64,000 nucleotides of DNA from Methylopila sp. Yamaguchi (GCF_002897035.1 NZ_BAUX01000010.1:124001-188000), one strand, 5' to 3'. Positions 36,291 to 45,998 are shown, counted from the stretch's first letter. The notes: generated from the letters alone by a model not told the origin. A program made the numbers and translations.

Positions 36291-36581
36291 ATGGATATCC
36301 TGAGCGCGCTCTACTGGCTTCCGCGGCTGGCGCGCTTTCTGCGTGAGGCGGCCAGGGGCGAGCTGAGCTTGCGGACGACACGGCGGCGCGAGCTCGGAGA
36401 CGACCGCGTCGCGACGGCCCTTGCCGCCCGCGATGGGTACATCCCAGAAGCGACCGTCTCGCCGACCCAGATGTCGCCCGCGCCGGCCGCCTGGCCGGAA
36501 AGCGCCACATTGCCCCGCCGTCGTTCCGCCACGGATTCGACCGACAAGGGTCCGAACGGGCGCCTGACGCGTAAGCCCTGA
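36291..36581 (+). CDS. small hypothetical protein
   Basis: The frame encodes 96 residues in the gap between the protease and DsbA-like genes. The third codon positions are mostly G or C, as in real genes here, which supports coding. The N-terminus is amphipathic and basic (MDILSALYWLPRLARFLREA) and the rest is polar and low in complexity. No ribosome site stands out and no family is recognised. It could also be part of an untranslated leader. Confidence 0.4.
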   Translation: MDILSALYWLPRLARFLREAARGELSLRTTRRRELGDDRVATALAARDGYIPEATVSPTQMSPAPAAWPESATLPRRRSATDSTDKGPNGRLTRKP

Positions 36582-36601
36582 GACCACGACCGAGGACGCC
36601 C

Positions 36602-37393
36602 ATGCCCCGCTCCTTCCGCAGCATCGCCCTCGCTGGCGCAGCGCTCGCCGCTCTCGCCAGCCTGGCGCTCGTCGATCTGCCGTTCGAGACGGCGACCGCG
36701 CAAACCGCGACGACCACGCTCGACAAGCCCGCGATCGAGAAGATCGTGCGGGACTACATCGTGAATAATCCCGAGATCCTGATCGAGGCCCAGAAGGAGC
36801 TGACAAAGCGTCAGGAGGCCGCGCAGGCCGCCGCGGCGCGGCAGAAGCTCGCGGAAAAGCCGGCCACCCTTGAGAACTCCAAGCTGCAGGCGGTGCTCGG
36901 CAATCCCAACGGCGACGTCACGCTCGTCGAGTTCTTCGATTACAACTGCGGCTACTGCAAACGGGCGCTCGGCGACGTCAACGAGCTGATCGAGGCCGAC
37001 CCGAAGCTGAAGGTGGTGCTCAAGGAGTTCCCGATCCTCGGCCGCGGTTCGGCGGAGGCGGCGCAGGTGTCGGCCGCGGTAAACGTGATCGCTCCCGCGA
37101 AGTACCGCGCCTTCCACGACAAGCTGTTGGCGGCCCAGGGCCAGGTCGACGGCGCCGCCGCGATCCAGGCGGCGAAAGATGTTGGGGTCGATCAGGCCGC
37201 GTTGAAGAAGGCTTTTTCGCACCCCGACGTGAAGGCGACGATCGAGGAGAGCTACGACCTCGCGAACCAGTTCGGCGTCGAGTCGACCCCGACCTTCATC
37301 CTCGCCGACGCGATCCTGCCCGGCGCGGTGGGCGTGGACGCTCTCAAGAAGCGCATCGCCGCCGTGCGCGAATGCGGCAAGGCGACCTGCTGA
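36602..37393 (+). CDS. DsbA-family thiol:disulfide oxidoreductase
   Basis: The product has 263 residues. A signal peptide (1 to about 34, ...TATAQT) is followed by an N-terminal helical extension (about 40-90) of the DsbA/Com1-like kind, then a thioredoxin fold with the active site FDYNCGYCK (Cys116 and Cys119) and the cis-Pro loop VESTPTF. It acts in the periplasm to make or shuffle disulfides. The last residues also hold two Cys (ECGKATC). It follows the small frame at 36291 and is codirectional with the M48 protease gene, giving an envelope quality-control group. Confidence 0.9.
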   Translation: MPRSFRSIALAGAALAALASLALVDLPFETATAQTATTTLDKPAIEKIVRDYIVNNPEILIEAQKELTKRQEAAQAAAARQKLAEKPATLENSKLQAVLGNPNGDVTLVEFFDYNCGYCKRALGDVNELIEADPKLKVVLKEFPILGRGSAEAAQVSAAVNVIAPAKYRAFHDKLLAAQGQVDGAAAIQAAKDVGVDQAALKKAFSHPDVKATIEESYDLANQFGVESTPTFILADAILPGAVGVDALKKRIAAVRECGKATC

Positions 37394-37460
37394 GAGCTGG
37401 TTGGGCGCTCAGGAGCCCACTGGATCTTGCGAAGGCCTCTGCCCCGCACCACGTTTTTAC

Positions 37461-37478
37461 CGCGGCGCTGACGCCGCG
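37461..37478. other. perfect 7-bp hairpin upstream of the RDD gene
   Basis: CGCGGCG-CTGA-CGCCGCG lies 68 bases after the DsbA-like stop. There is a T-run before the stem rather than after it, so on the plus strand it is not a standard terminator; it may be an mRNA structure ahead of the RDD gene. Confidence 0.35.
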
Positions 37479-37507
37479 AAAGAGGTTCTGCGAGGCGTGC
37501 CGTCCTG

Positions 37508-38011
37508 ATGTCGACCACTCCGCTTTCTCCCGCCCGGCCGATCCAGCGGGAGGCGCTTGATCCGCTCGCCGATCCGCGGCTCTACGAAGGCGTGCTCAGC
37601 CGGCGCGTCCTGGCGTTCTGCGTGGACTTCGGCGTCGTCTTCACGCTGACGGCGATCGCGTGCGTCGTCATCTTCATCCTCGGGATCGTCACGTTCGGGC
37701 TTGCCTGGCTGCTCTACGGCGGCGTCTTTCCGGCGATGGCGATCCTCTATTCCGGCGCCACGCTAGGCGGCGACAAGGCGGCGACCTGGGGCATGCGTCT
37801 CACCGGCCTGACCGCCCGGATGACCGACGGCGCAAAGCCCGGCTTCCTGATCGCGGCCGCCCACGTCGTGTTCCTCTATGTGTCTTTCACGTTGCTGACG
37901 CCGTTCGTCCTGCTGGTGGGGCTGTTCACGCGCCGCAAGCAGCTTCTGCACGATCTCGTGCTGAGCACGGTGCTGCTGGACCGCGGCCGGCTGGAAGGTC
38001 GCAGCTACTGA
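37508..38011 (+). CDS. RDD-domain membrane protein
   Basis: The product has 167 residues. The RDD signature lies in GVLSRRVLAFCVDFGVVFTL at the start of the first helix, followed by membrane segments near residues 37-60, 66-80 and 115-140, and a final cytoplasmic stretch (FTRRKQLLHDLVL) typical of the family. RDD proteins are poorly understood; some act as Na+(Li+,K+)/H+ antiporters. It lies between the DsbA-like gene and bpt; in alphaproteobacteria an RDD gene often precedes bpt. Confidence 0.85.
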   Translation: MSTTPLSPARPIQREALDPLADPRLYEGVLSRRVLAFCVDFGVVFTLTAIACVVIFILGIVTFGLAWLLYGGVFPAMAILYSGATLGGDKAATWGMRLTGLTARMTDGAKPGFLIAAAHVVFLYVSFTLLTPFVLLVGLFTRRKQLLHDLVLSTVLLDRGRLEGRSY

Positions 38012-38085
38012 CCGACTTGCCGCGCGTCGCGCCGCTGCTATCCTGATCCGGAAAGCGGCGGCCGGCCGCTTCGCAGGGGCCTCCC

Positions 38086-38835
38086 GTGACCGCCCATTCG
38101 CGCGACACGCCGCAGTTCTACCTCACCGCCCCGTCGCCCTGCCCCTATCTCAAGGGGCAGTTTGAGCGGAAGGTCTTCACCCACCTTGTCGGCGAGAACG
38201 CGGCGCACCTGAACGACCTGCTGACCCACGGCGGCTTTCGCCGGAGCCAGACCATCGCGTACCGCCCGGCCTGCGAAAGCTGCCGCGCCTGCGTGTCCGT
38301 GCGGGTGCGTGTCGACGACTTCGTGTGGACCAAAGCCTTCCGCCGAAACCGCGCGCTCAACGCCGACCTCGTCGGCGCGGACGTCGGCGCCAATCCGACC
38401 TCCGAGCAGTACTCGCTGTTCCGCGCCTACCTCGACCACAGGCACTCGGACGGCGGCATGGCCGACATGACGGTGCTCGACTACGCCAGCATGGTCGAGG
38501 ACAGCCACGTCCGCACGCGGCTGACGGAGTACCGCCGCCGTGGGCCCGACACCGCCATCAACGGCCGCGGCGCCGGTCCGCTGCACGCCGTGGCGCTTGT
38601 GGACCGGCTCTCCGACGGCCTCTCCCTGGTCTACTCGTTCTACGATCCCGAGCAGCGCGACCGCGGCCTCGGCACCCACGTGATCCTCGACCACGTCCGC
38701 CGCGCCAAGGCGCTCGGCCTGCCGTACCTCTACCTCGGCTACTGGGTCTCGGGCTCCAACAAAATGGACTACAAGCGCCGCTTCCGCCCGCAGGAGCATC
38801 TGAGTCCCATCGGCTGGACCCTGATGAACGACTGA
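38086..38835 (+). CDS. bpt: aspartate/glutamate leucyltransferase (arginyltransferase family)
   Basis: The product has 249 residues. The N-terminal motif [20 protein letters not shown] and the Cys cluster [16 protein letters not shown] mark the ATE_N domain. The C-terminal GNAT-like domain has [20 protein letters not shown] and [18 protein letters not shown]. The enzyme transfers Leu from Leu-tRNA to N-terminal Asp or Glu, marking proteins for ClpS/ClpAP degradation (N-degron pathway). It lies 74 bases after the RDD gene, a common pairing. Confidence 0.94.
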   Translation: MTAHSRDTPQFYLTAPSPCPYLKGQFERKVFTHLVGENAAHLNDLLTHGGFRRSQTIAYRPACESCRACVSVRVRVDDFVWTKAFRRNRALNADLVGADVGANPTSEQYSLFRAYLDHRHSDGGMADMTVLDYASMVEDSHVRTRLTEYRRRGPDTAINGRGAGPLHAVALVDRLSDGLSLVYSFYDPEQRDRGLGTHVILDHVRRAKALGLPYLYLGYWVSGSNKMDYKRRFRPQEHLSPIGWTLMND

Positions 38836-39058
38836 GCGCCGGCGAACGCCCGCTCGTCATGCCCTGGCGTGTTCAGGGTCACGTTGATCCCGCCCGCTCC
38901 GCTCGACGCCTAGCCTGTATTTCCCGGATAAACTGGGGAATCACGACCCGCTGATGAACCGCCGCGACGTGTCCAAAGAGCTCTGGGCGGATTCGCATTC
39001 CTCGCTGGCTTGACGCCGCGCCTGCGCTTCAGTTCAGTGCGCCGCGCTGGAGGCCCCG

Positions 39059-39679
39059 ATGACCGCCGTCACCCTGATCGACAATTACGACAGCTTCACC
39101 TGGAACGTGGTGCACGCGATCGGATCGCTCGGCGCCGAGGTCTCCGTGCGCCGCAACGACAAGACGACCGTCGACGAGGTGATGGCGACGCGGCCCGACG
39201 CCATCGTCATCTCGCCCGGTCCATGCACGCCGCATGAGGCCGGGGTCTCCTGCGCGCTGATCGAGCGCGCGGCGGCGGAAAACGTTCCGGTGTTTGGCGT
39301 CTGCCTTGGCCATCAGGCCATCGGCGAGGTGTTCGGCGGCACGGTGGTGCGCGCGCCGGCGCCGGTGCACGGGAAGCTCGCCCGCGTCAATCACGCGAAC
39401 CGCGGCGTCTTCCGTGGCATCAACGGTCCGCTGCGCGCCACCCGCTACCACTCGCTGGTGGTCCGGCGCGAGGACCTTCCGGAGGCTCTCGAGGTGACCG
39501 CCGAGACCGACGACGGCCTGATCATGGGCCTGTCCCATCGCACCCTTCCGATCCACGGCGTGCAGTTCCACCCCGAGTCGATCGCTTCCGAGCACGGCGC
39601 GACGATCTTCGCGAACTTTCTCGAGGACGCGCGCCGCTGGAACGCCGAGCGCCATCCTCCGACCCGTCTCGCCGGCTGA
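39059..39679 (+). CDS. trpG: anthranilate synthase component II (glutamine amidotransferase)
   Basis: The product has 206 residues. The class I amidotransferase motif [15 protein letters not shown] places the nucleophile at Cys82; the His-Glu pair is in [14 protein letters not shown] near residue 172. It supplies ammonia to TrpE (not in this window) for anthranilate synthesis. GGAGG precedes the ATG. A 223-base region upstream contains no convincing Trp-rich leader. trpD follows after 13 bases. Confidence 0.95.
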   Translation: MTAVTLIDNYDSFTWNVVHAIGSLGAEVSVRRNDKTTVDEVMATRPDAIVISPGPCTPHEAGVSCALIERAAAENVPVFGVCLGHQAIGEVFGGTVVRAPAPVHGKLARVNHANRGVFRGINGPLRATRYHSLVVRREDLPEALEVTAETDDGLIMGLSHRTLPIHGVQFHPESIASEHGATIFANFLEDARRWNAERHPPTRLAG

Positions 39680-39692
39680 CGGGCGCTCGCCG

Positions 39693-40709
39693 ATGGACAA
39701 CTTCAAGGCGGTCATCGCCCACGTCGCCGATGGCCGCGCGCTGGATCGGGCCGGAGCCGAGGCCGCCTTCGACCACATCATGTCCGGCGAGGCGACGCCG
39801 GCGCAGATCGGCGCCTTCCTGATGGCGCTGCGCCTGCGTGGCGAGACGGTGGACGAGATCGCCGGCGCCGTCGCGACCATGCGGGCCAAGATGACGACGG
39901 TCGACGCGCCCGCCGACGCGGTCGACGTGGTGGGGACCGGCGGGGACGGCGCGGGCTCCGTCAACGTCTCCACCTGCGCCGCCTTCGTTGTCGCGGGCTG
40001 CGGGGTCACGGTCGCCAAGCACGGCAACCGCGCCCTATCCTCGAAGTCCGGCTCGGCCGACGTGCTGAAGGCGCTCGGCGTGAACGTCGACGCCTCACCG
40101 GAGCTCATTGGCCGCTGCATCGCGGAGGCGGGCGTCGGCTTCATGTTCGCGCCGAACCACCACGCCGCAATGCGCCACGTCGGCCCGGCCCGCACCGAAC
40201 TCGGCGTGCGCACGATCTTCAACCTGCTGGGCCCTCTGTCGAACCCCGCGGGCGTAAGGCGCCAGATGGTCGGCGTGTTCGCGGCGAAATGGGTCGAGCC
40301 TATCGCTGAGGCCCTCGCAAGGCTTGGGTCGGAGCGCGCCTGGGTCGTGCACGGCTCGGATGGGCTCGACGAGATCACGACCTCGGGCGCGACGAAGGTC
40401 GCCGAGCTGCGCGACGGCGCCGTCCGCACCTTCGACGTCTCGCCCGAGGACGCCGGCCTGCCACGGCATTCGCCCGAAGCGCTCAAGGGCGGCGACGCCG
40501 AGGCCAATGCGGTCGCGCTGCGCGCGGTGCTGGACGGCGACAAGGGCGCCTATCGCGACGTGTCCATCCTCAACGCGGCGGCGACGCTCATCGTCGCCGG
40601 CCGCGTGAACACCCTCGAGGAAGGAGCGGCGCTCGCGGCGGACGCCATCGACAGCGGCGGCGCCTACTCCCGCCTCGACGCCTTGGTCCGGGTGTCGAAC
40701 GAGGGCTGA
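39693..40709 (+). CDS. trpD: anthranilate phosphoribosyltransferase
   Basis: The product has 338 residues. The PRPP-binding motif [15 protein letters not shown] and the anthranilate-site segment [20 protein letters not shown] are intact, with the metal motif GSDGLDEIT further on. It catalyses the second step of the tryptophan branch. It is followed on the other strand by a LysE-type gene, so trpC is not directly downstream as it usually is in Rhizobiales relatives. Confidence 0.96.
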   Translation: MDNFKAVIAHVADGRALDRAGAEAAFDHIMSGEATPAQIGAFLMALRLRGETVDEIAGAVATMRAKMTTVDAPADAVDVVGTGGDGAGSVNVSTCAAFVVAGCGVTVAKHGNRALSSKSGSADVLKALGVNVDASPELIGRCIAEAGVGFMFAPNHHAAMRHVGPARTELGVRTIFNLLGPLSNPAGVRRQMVGVFAAKWVEPIAEALARLGSERAWVVHGSDGLDEITTSGATKVAELRDGAVRTFDVSPEDAGLPRHSPEALKGGDAEANAVALRAVLDGDKGAYRDVSILNAAATLIVAGRVNTLEEGAALAADAIDSGGAYSRLDALVRVSNEG

Positions 40710-40776
40710 ACGCTCCGTTCTGTCTCGGCCTTGCGCCGGGACCGGGGCAGTGTTCGATCGCCAGACGGCCCTGCTC

Positions 40777-41409
40777 TCAGCGCCGGCTTTCGAGCGCGAG
40801 CCGCACGGCGAGCCCGCCGAGCACCAGCCCCATCAGCCAGCGCTGCGCCGTGACCCAAAGCGGATGCCGCGCGAGGAACGCCGCTATGCCGCCGGCGGTG
40901 AGCGCGAACATCGCGTTGCCGGCCATGCTGATCGTGATCTGGATCGTTCCCAGCGCCAGCGTCTGGGCCAGAACGGAGCCCGCCGCGGGGTCGATGAACT
41001 GGGGAAAGAGCGCGAGATAGAACATCGCGACCTTCGGGTTCAGAAGGTTCGTCACGAGGCCCATCATGAACAGCCTGCGCGGGCTGTCCGGCGCAAGCGC
41101 CCGCACCTCGAACGGCGAGGCGCCGCCGGGCTTCACCGCGTTCCAGGCGAGCCACGCGAGATAGGCCGCGCCTGCGAGCCGCAGCGCGTCGTAGGCGAAA
41201 GGCACCGCGAACAGCAAGGCGGTGATGCCGAAGGCGGCGCAGAGCATGTAGCACAGGAAGCCGAGCGCGACGCCGCCGAGCGAGATTAGACCCGCCTTCG
41301 GCCCCTGGCAGAGCGAGCGCGAGATCAGGTAGAGCATGTTCGGCCCCGGCGTCAGCACCATGCCAAGCGCGACGGCTGCGAAGGCAAGAAGCGTCGCGGT
41401 GGAGGGCAT
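40777..41409 (-). CDS. LysE/RhtB-family amino-acid exporter
   Basis: The product has 210 residues with about six membrane helices. The family signature GMVLTPGPNMLYLISRSLCQ lies at residues 16-35, followed by GPKAGLISLGGVALGF. LysE-type proteins export amino acids such as lysine, homoserine or threonine, or related compounds. It is inverted between trpD and trpC, with a 131-base divergent gap to trpC. Composition is like its neighbours, so there is no sign of recent foreign origin. An export role for Trp-pathway compounds is possible but unproved. Confidence 0.9.
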   Translation of the reverse strand: MPSTATLLAFAAVALGMVLTPGPNMLYLISRSLCQGPKAGLISLGGVALGFLCYMLCAAFGITALLFAVPFAYDALRLAGAAYLAWLAWNAVKPGGASPFEVRALAPDSPRRLFMMGLVTNLLNPKVAMFYLALFPQFIDPAAGSVLAQTLALGTIQITISMAGNAMFALTAGGIAAFLARHPLWVTAQRWLMGLVLGGLAVRLALESRR

Positions 41410-41540
41410 GGGCGACCTCTCGGGCAGGGCGGTTGCAGGTGCGTTCGGATCGGCTCATAGAAAGTCGCCGATCCTGCCGCCTACGCCTAGACGCCGCCGC
41501 GGGGGTTCAGGAAAAATCATGAGGCATCAAGGGCCTTGAT

Positions 41541-42347
41541 ATGACCGACATCCTCGCCCGGATCGAAGCCTACAAGCGCCGCGAGATCGCGGAGGCCAAA
41601 GCCGCGCGGCCGTACGACGTGGTCGCCAAGGCCGCCGAAGACGCCTCCCCGCCCCGTGGGTTCGAGGCCGCCATCCGTCGACGCATCGACGCCGGCGGGG
41701 TGGCGCTGATCGCCGAGATCAAGAAGGCGAGCCCGTCCAAAGGCCTGATCCGCGCGGACTTCGATCCGCCGGCGCTCGCTCGCGCCTACGCCGACGGCGG
41801 CGCGACCTGCCTCTCCGTGCTGACCGACGGGCCGTCGTTCCAAGGCGCGCCAGAGTACCTCGTCGCGGCCCGCGCGGCGGTCGATCTGCCGGTCATCCGG
41901 AAGGACTTCCTCTACGAACCCTATCAGGTGGCGGAGGCGCGCGCGCTGGGCGCCGACTGCATCCTCGTCATCATGGCGGCGGTCACCGACGGCGAAGCCC
42001 GCGATCTCGTCGCCGCCGCCGGCGATTTCGGCATGGACGCGCTGATCGAGGTGCACGACGCCGAGGAGCTCGACCGCGCGCTCCCGCTCGGCAGCGCGCT
42101 GATCGGCGTGAACAACCGCAACCTGCGCACCTTTGAAGTGACGCTGGAGATGACGGAACGGCTGAGCGAGCGGGTGCCGGACGATCGCATCCTGGTCGGC
42201 GAGAGCGGCATCTTCACGCCTGACGACGTGGCGCGGCTCGGCGCGGTCGGCTGCCGGGCGCTGCTCGTCGGCGAAAGCCTGATGCGGCAGGCCGACGTCG
42301 CCGCGGCGACGCGGGCGTTGCTCGCGCCCGCCCACGCCGCAGCCTGA
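41541..42347 (+). CDS. trpC: indole-3-glycerol phosphate synthase
   Basis: The product has 268 residues forming a TIM barrel. The motifs [53 protein letters not shown] and [12 protein letters not shown] are all present, with catalytic Lys and Glu residues. It closes the indole ring in tryptophan synthesis. It is cut off from trpGD by the inverted LysE gene and so must have its own promoter in 41410-41540 or rely on readthrough. DUF1003, membrane-protein, moaC and moeA genes follow closely. Confidence 0.96.
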   Translation: MTDILARIEAYKRREIAEAKAARPYDVVAKAAEDASPPRGFEAAIRRRIDAGGVALIAEIKKASPSKGLIRADFDPPALARAYADGGATCLSVLTDGPSFQGAPEYLVAARAAVDLPVIRKDFLYEPYQVAEARALGADCILVIMAAVTDGEARDLVAAAGDFGMDALIEVHDAEELDRALPLGSALIGVNNRNLRTFEVTLEMTERLSERVPDDRILVGESGIFTPDDVARLGAVGCRALLVGESLMRQADVAAATRALLAPAHAAA

Positions 42348-42374
42348 CCCGTCCAGACGCAAGGCTTCGCGCCC

Positions 42375-42938
42375 ATGACCGACCACGCCTCCGAGGTGCA
42401 GGCCGCCGCCCGGCGCTGGTTCGGCAAGGCGACGGAGGCGCTCGAGGAGAGCGAGGCGCGGGCGTTGCGTCACGCCAAGGCGCGCACGATCCTCTCGCGC
42501 GATCCGAACGAGGTGTTCGACGACAGCATGTCGTTCGGCGATCGCCTCGCCGACCGGGTCGCGACCTTCGGCGGTTCGTGGACCTTCATCATCCTGTTCT
42601 GCGTTTTCCTCGCGCTGTGGGCCGGGTTGAACGTCTGGCTTCTCACCCTGCCCTTCGATCCCTATCCCTTCATTTTTCTCAATCTTTTGCTGTCGATGAT
42701 CGCCGCGCTGCAGGCGCCGGTGATCATGATGAGCCAGAACCGGCAGTCGGCGAAGGACCGGCACAACGCGCAGCTCGATTACGAGGTGAACCTCAAGGCC
42801 GAGATCGAGATCATGGCGCTGCACGACAAGCTCGACCGGCTGCGCGACGAGCACATCGTCTCGCTGCTTGCGAAGCAGCAGGAGCAGATCGATCTTCTCA
42901 CCCGTCTGGTGAGCGACGATCGGGGCCGGCGGGGATAG
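42375..42938 (+). CDS. DUF1003 membrane protein
   Basis: The product has 187 residues. The DUF1003 core is visible: FGDRLADRVATFGGSWTFI, then two membrane helices (about 70-90 and 96-116, separated by LPFDPYPF) and the segment LQAPVIMMSQNRQSAKDR. A helical tail ends in KQQEQIDLLTRLV. The role of the family is unknown. It lies 27 bases after trpC and four bases before the next gene, apparently in the same transcript. Confidence 0.88.
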   Translation: MTDHASEVQAAARRWFGKATEALEESEARALRHAKARTILSRDPNEVFDDSMSFGDRLADRVATFGGSWTFIILFCVFLALWAGLNVWLLTLPFDPYPFIFLNLLLSMIAALQAPVIMMSQNRQSAKDRHNAQLDYEVNLKAEIEIMALHDKLDRLRDEHIVSLLAKQQEQIDLLTRLVSDDRGRRG

Positions 42939-42942
42939 CGCA

Positions 42943-43320
42943 ATGGACGTTGACGGCGACGCGCAGGCGGCCCCGGCCGGGAGCCGCGGCGAGCACCTGA
43001 TCGAGGCCGTCTTCCGGAACGGCACGATCACCGCTTTCGGCATCACGGTGTCGTTCTCGCTCGGGTTCCTGTCCCAGTGGGCGTCGAGCCCTGGGGCCTG
43101 GCGTCTCTACGACTTGCCCCCGGTCATCGCGATCTTCGGCGGCGCCCTCCTCCAGATCCGCGCTCTGGCCCTCCTGCTTCCTCTCGAAGGACTGAGGAAA
43201 CGCGTCTACGACCGGGCGACCCGGCTCTACCTCATCGGCTTCGGGCTGACGGGCTGCGGCGTCTTCGCCGCCGTCGCGCTCGACATCGGCCACGCCCTAT
43301 GGATTGGAACCCCGCAGTGA
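42943..43320 (+). CDS. small membrane protein of unknown function
   Basis: The product has 125 residues with about three predicted membrane segments ([40 protein letters not shown] and [20 protein letters not shown]). I do not recognise a family. It lies four bases after the DUF1003 gene and its stop overlaps the moaC start (GTGA), so it is translationally linked to molybdopterin genes; no functional link is evident. Confidence 0.72.
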   Translation: MDVDGDAQAAPAGSRGEHLIEAVFRNGTITAFGITVSFSLGFLSQWASSPGAWRLYDLPPVIAIFGGALLQIRALALLLPLEGLRKRVYDRATRLYLIGFGLTGCGVFAAVALDIGHALWIGTPQ

Positions 43321-43811
43321 CCTCAGACGCCTCGCTCACCCATCTGTCGTCCACCGGAGAAGCCCACATGGTCGACGTCGCGGACAAGGCCGCGACGTCG
43401 CGCGAGGCGACGGCCGAGGGTCGCGTCGTGATGGCGCTCGAGACGTTCAAGCTGGTGGAGGCCGGCGACGCCAAGAAGGGCGACGTGCTGGGGACCGCGC
43501 GGCTCGCCGGCATCATGGCCGCCAAGCGGACCCACGAACTGATCCCGCTGTGCCATCAGTTGCTGCTGTCGAAGGTCTCGGTGGAGTTGACGCCGGACTC
43601 TTCGCTCCCGGGCGTCGTCGTGACCGCCACTGCGCGGACCACCGGCCCCACGGGCGTCGAAATGGAGGCGCTGACCGCCGTCGCCGTGGCCTGCCTCACG
43701 ATCTACGACATGACCAAGGCGGTCGACCGCGGCATGCGGATCGAAGGCGTACGGCTGGTCGCGAAATCCGGCGGCCGCTCCGGCGACTTCCGCGTCGAGG
43801 AGTTCTCGTGA
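43317..43811 (+). CDS. moaC: cyclic pyranopterin monophosphate synthase MoaC
   Basis: The product has 164 residues. Conserved segments are [25 protein letters not shown] (read as one stretch from residue 7), [20 protein letters not shown] and [20 protein letters not shown]. The enzyme forms cyclic pyranopterin monophosphate for the molybdenum cofactor. It starts at a GTG overlapping the upstream stop and ends overlapping the moeA GTG, giving a tight chain. In a C1-oxidising bacterium molybdoenzymes such as formate dehydrogenase depend on it. Confidence 0.94.
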   Translation: MTSDASLTHLSSTGEAHMVDVADKAATSREATAEGRVVMALETFKLVEAGDAKKGDVLGTARLAGIMAAKRTHELIPLCHQLLLSKVSVELTPDSSLPGVVVTATARTTGPTGVEMEALTAVAVACLTIYDMTKAVDRGMRIEGVRLVAKSGGRSGDFRVEEFS

Positions 43812-45025
43812 GCGATCTGCTGCCGGTGGCGGAGGCGCGGTCGCGGATCCTCGCCGCAGTCGCGCCGAAGCCGGCGGAGACCGTCCTCCTTGGCGACGCT
43901 CTTGGCCGCACCCTGGCGGCGCCGGTCGCCGCCCTGCGCACCCAGCCGCCCTGGGACTGCTCGGCGATGGACGGCTACGCGGTGCGCGCGGACGACGCGA
44001 CGCTCGGCGCGCGCCTCGCCGTCGTGGGCGAATCGGCGGCGGGCCGGAGCTTCGGCGGGACGCTAACGCCGGGGCAGGCTGTGCGCATCTTCACCGGCGC
44101 GCCCGTCCCCGCCGGCGCGGACGGCGTGTTGCTGCAGGAGGATGCGAGCCGCGAGGGCGACGCGATCGTCGTCGGAGAGACCGTCCAGCGCGGGCGGCAC
44201 ATCCGCAAGGCCGGCATCGACTTCACCCTTGGAGAGGCGCTCCTGCCTCCCGGCCGCAGGCTTGGCGCGCGAGATCTGGCGCTCGTCGCGGCGCTCGGGC
44301 ATCCGACGGTTGAGGCCGCGGCGAGACCGCGCGTCGCCATTCTCGCCACCGGCGACGAACTGGTGCTGCCCGGCGAGCCGGTCGGACCCGACCAGATCGT
44401 TGCGTCGAACGCCTTCGCGATCGCTGCGGTCGTGGCGGGGGAAGGCGGGATCGCGCTCGATCTCGGCGTCGCGCCCGACGACCGCGCGGCGATCGGGGCC
44501 GCCGTCGGCCGCGCGTTCGCCGACGAGGTCGACATCCTGGTGACGCTCGGCGGGGCCTCCGTCGGCGACCACGATCTCGTCCGCCCAGTACTGGAGGAAG
44601 CGGGCGTCGCGCTGGACTTCTGGAAAATTGCGATGCGGCCGGGAAAGCCGATGATGGCGGGCCGCCGTGGCGGAACACTGGTGCTCGGTCTCCCCGGCAA
44701 TCCGGTGTCGGCGATCGTCTGCTCGCTGTTGTTCCTGACGCCAGCGCTGCGACGGCTGTCCGGCCGGAGGGACCTCGAGCCGCCGTTGATCGTCGGCCGG
44801 CTTGGGCGTGACATGCCGGCGAACGACCGCCGCGAGGACTATCTGCGCGCCGCGATCGACACCGGCCTGGGCGGCGTCGCCGTCGTCAGCGCCTTTCCGC
44901 GTCAGGACTCCTCGATGCTGCGGCCGCTGGCGGAGGCCGAAGGGCTGCTGATGCGTCCGCCTCATGCGCCCGCAGCTAAGGCCGGCGATCCCTGCCTGTT
45001 CCTGCCTTTGCCGCATCCCTACTGA
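43808..45025 (+). CDS. moeA: molybdopterin molybdenumtransferase MoeA
   Basis: The product has 405 residues. Domain signatures are [18 protein letters not shown] near residue 45, [17 protein letters not shown], the MoCF_BD region [16 protein letters not shown] with [12 protein letters not shown], and [19 protein letters not shown]. MoeA inserts molybdate into adenylylated molybdopterin. The start is a GTG overlapping moaC. In many relatives lexA follows; here the next gene is a convergent cupin gene instead. Confidence 0.95.
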   Translation: MSDLLPVAEARSRILAAVAPKPAETVLLGDALGRTLAAPVAALRTQPPWDCSAMDGYAVRADDATLGARLAVVGESAAGRSFGGTLTPGQAVRIFTGAPVPAGADGVLLQEDASREGDAIVVGETVQRGRHIRKAGIDFTLGEALLPPGRRLGARDLALVAALGHPTVEAAARPRVAILATGDELVLPGEPVGPDQIVASNAFAIAAVVAGEGGIALDLGVAPDDRAAIGAAVGRAFADEVDILVTLGGASVGDHDLVRPVLEEAGVALDFWKIAMRPGKPMMAGRRGGTLVLGLPGNPVSAIVCSLLFLTPALRRLSGRRDLEPPLIVGRLGRDMPANDRREDYLRAAIDTGLGGVAVVSAFPRQDSSMLRPLAEAEGLLMRPPHAPAAKAGDPCLFLPLPHPY

Positions 45026-45049
45026 CGCGGTTCGCGCGGAGCGCCCGCG

Positions 45050-45538
45050 CTAGTTATCCGGGCCCTTGTGGATCGGATCTACCCAGTACACCGCCTCGGG
45101 CGCTTCGACCGGCTCGACGTCTGGGATGTTCACCACCACCGCCTCGTTGTCGGAGCGCACGAGAACGCACTGGAGCGGGTGATCGGGATCGGCGTTGATC
45201 TCTTGGTGCGGGACATAGGGCGGGACGAAGATGAAGTCGCCGGGCCCGGCCTCCGCCACGTACTCCAAGCGCTCACCCCAGCGCATCCGCGCCCGGCCGC
45301 TCACCACGTAGATCACGCTCTCGAGCGCCCCGTGGTGATGCACGCCCGTCTTGGCGTTCGGCTCTATCGCGACCGTGCCGGCCCAAATCTTCTGCGCGCC
45401 GACGCGGGCCTGGTTGATGGCGGCCTGGCGAAACATGCCTGGCGTCTGAGCGGTGTTGGGATCGAGTTGATCGCCCTTGATGACTCGGACGCCATCGTGC
45501 TTCCAGCGCTCGGGATGCGAATGGATTTCACCGCTCAT
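45050..45538 (-). CDS. cupin-domain protein
   Basis: The product has 162 residues forming a single cupin barrel. Cupin motif 1 is GVHHHGALESVIYVVSGRAR with three consecutive His near residue 70, and motif 2 is PGDFIFVPPYVPHQEIN. Metal binding is therefore likely, but the reaction is unknown. The ATG at 45538 is preceded by AGGGAG at good spacing; a TTG at 45553 is less likely. The stop is TAG. It is convergent with moeA. Confidence 0.83.
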   Translation of the reverse strand: MSGEIHSHPERWKHDGVRVIKGDQLDPNTAQTPGMFRQAAINQARVGAQKIWAGTVAIEPNAKTGVHHHGALESVIYVVSGRARMRWGERLEYVAEAGPGDFIFVPPYVPHQEINADPDHPLQCVLVRSDNEAVVVNIPDVEPVEAPEAVYWVDPIHKGPDN

Positions 45539-45560
45539 CTCTAGCTCCCTCAAACGCCGA

Positions 45561-45592
45561 AGGCCCCTGCGTCCCGAAGGATGCAGGGGCCT
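45561..45592. terminator. strong hairpin terminator between the DUF1236 and cupin genes
   Basis: AGGCCCCTGCGTCC pairs with GGATGCAGGGGCCT around CGAA, with one G-U pair. It lies just downstream of the DUF1236 gene on the minus strand. The T-run is weak, but the stem is long. The inner stem is identical to that of the terminator at 5877. Confidence 0.65.
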
Positions 45593-45614
45593 CGTTAAAC
45601 GTCAAGACGGCGGC

Positions 45615-45998
45615 TTACTGGACGACTTCCACCACCGTGCGGTCATTGTCGACAATATAGCGTCGGTTGTTGACCACGGTGTAGCTGTAGTCGCTGTCCG
45701 GGACCCGATAGACCTCGACGGTTTTCGGGAGGGGCTTGCCGACAACGACCTCACCCTCGTAGGCGATCGACGGGCGCTCGTCGCGCACCACGTATTCCTT
45801 CACCTGCTTGGGGGGCGCCATCAGCGTGCCCGCAACGCCGCCGGCGACCGCGCCAGCCGCGGCGCCGACCGGTCCGCCGAGAACGGCGCCCGTTGCCGCG
45901 CCGCCCGCGACGCCCGCGGCGGTGCCTTCCTGAGCCATCGACGCGGTCGGCAGTGCGACGCCGAGCGCCAGAACGAAAGCGGTGATGCCCTTGCGCAT
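45615..45998 (-). CDS. DUF1236-type secreted protein
   Basis: The product has 127 residues. A signal peptide (1 to about 22) is followed by a Gly/Ala-rich glycine-zipper-like stretch (about 27-60: GGAATGAVLGGPVGAAAGAV) and a small domain with VGKPLPKTVEVYRVP and YSYTVVNNRRYIVDNDRTV, the DUF1236 pattern. Such proteins are periplasmic or envelope-associated and of unknown role. It is a single-gene unit with the hairpin at 45561 as its terminator. Confidence 0.82.
   Translation of the reverse strand: MRKGITAFVLALGVALPTASMAQEGTAAGVAGGAATGAVLGGPVGAAAGAVAGGVAGTLMAPPKQVKEYVVRDERPSIAYEGEVVVGKPLPKTVEVYRVPDSDYSYTVVNNRRYIVDNDRTVVEVVQ

Noticed and set aside
38954-39013. Short frame upstream of trpG considered as a trp leader peptide
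   Set aside because: It has a single Trp codon in 19, no Trp run and no clear terminator/antiterminator pair, so attenuation is not supported.
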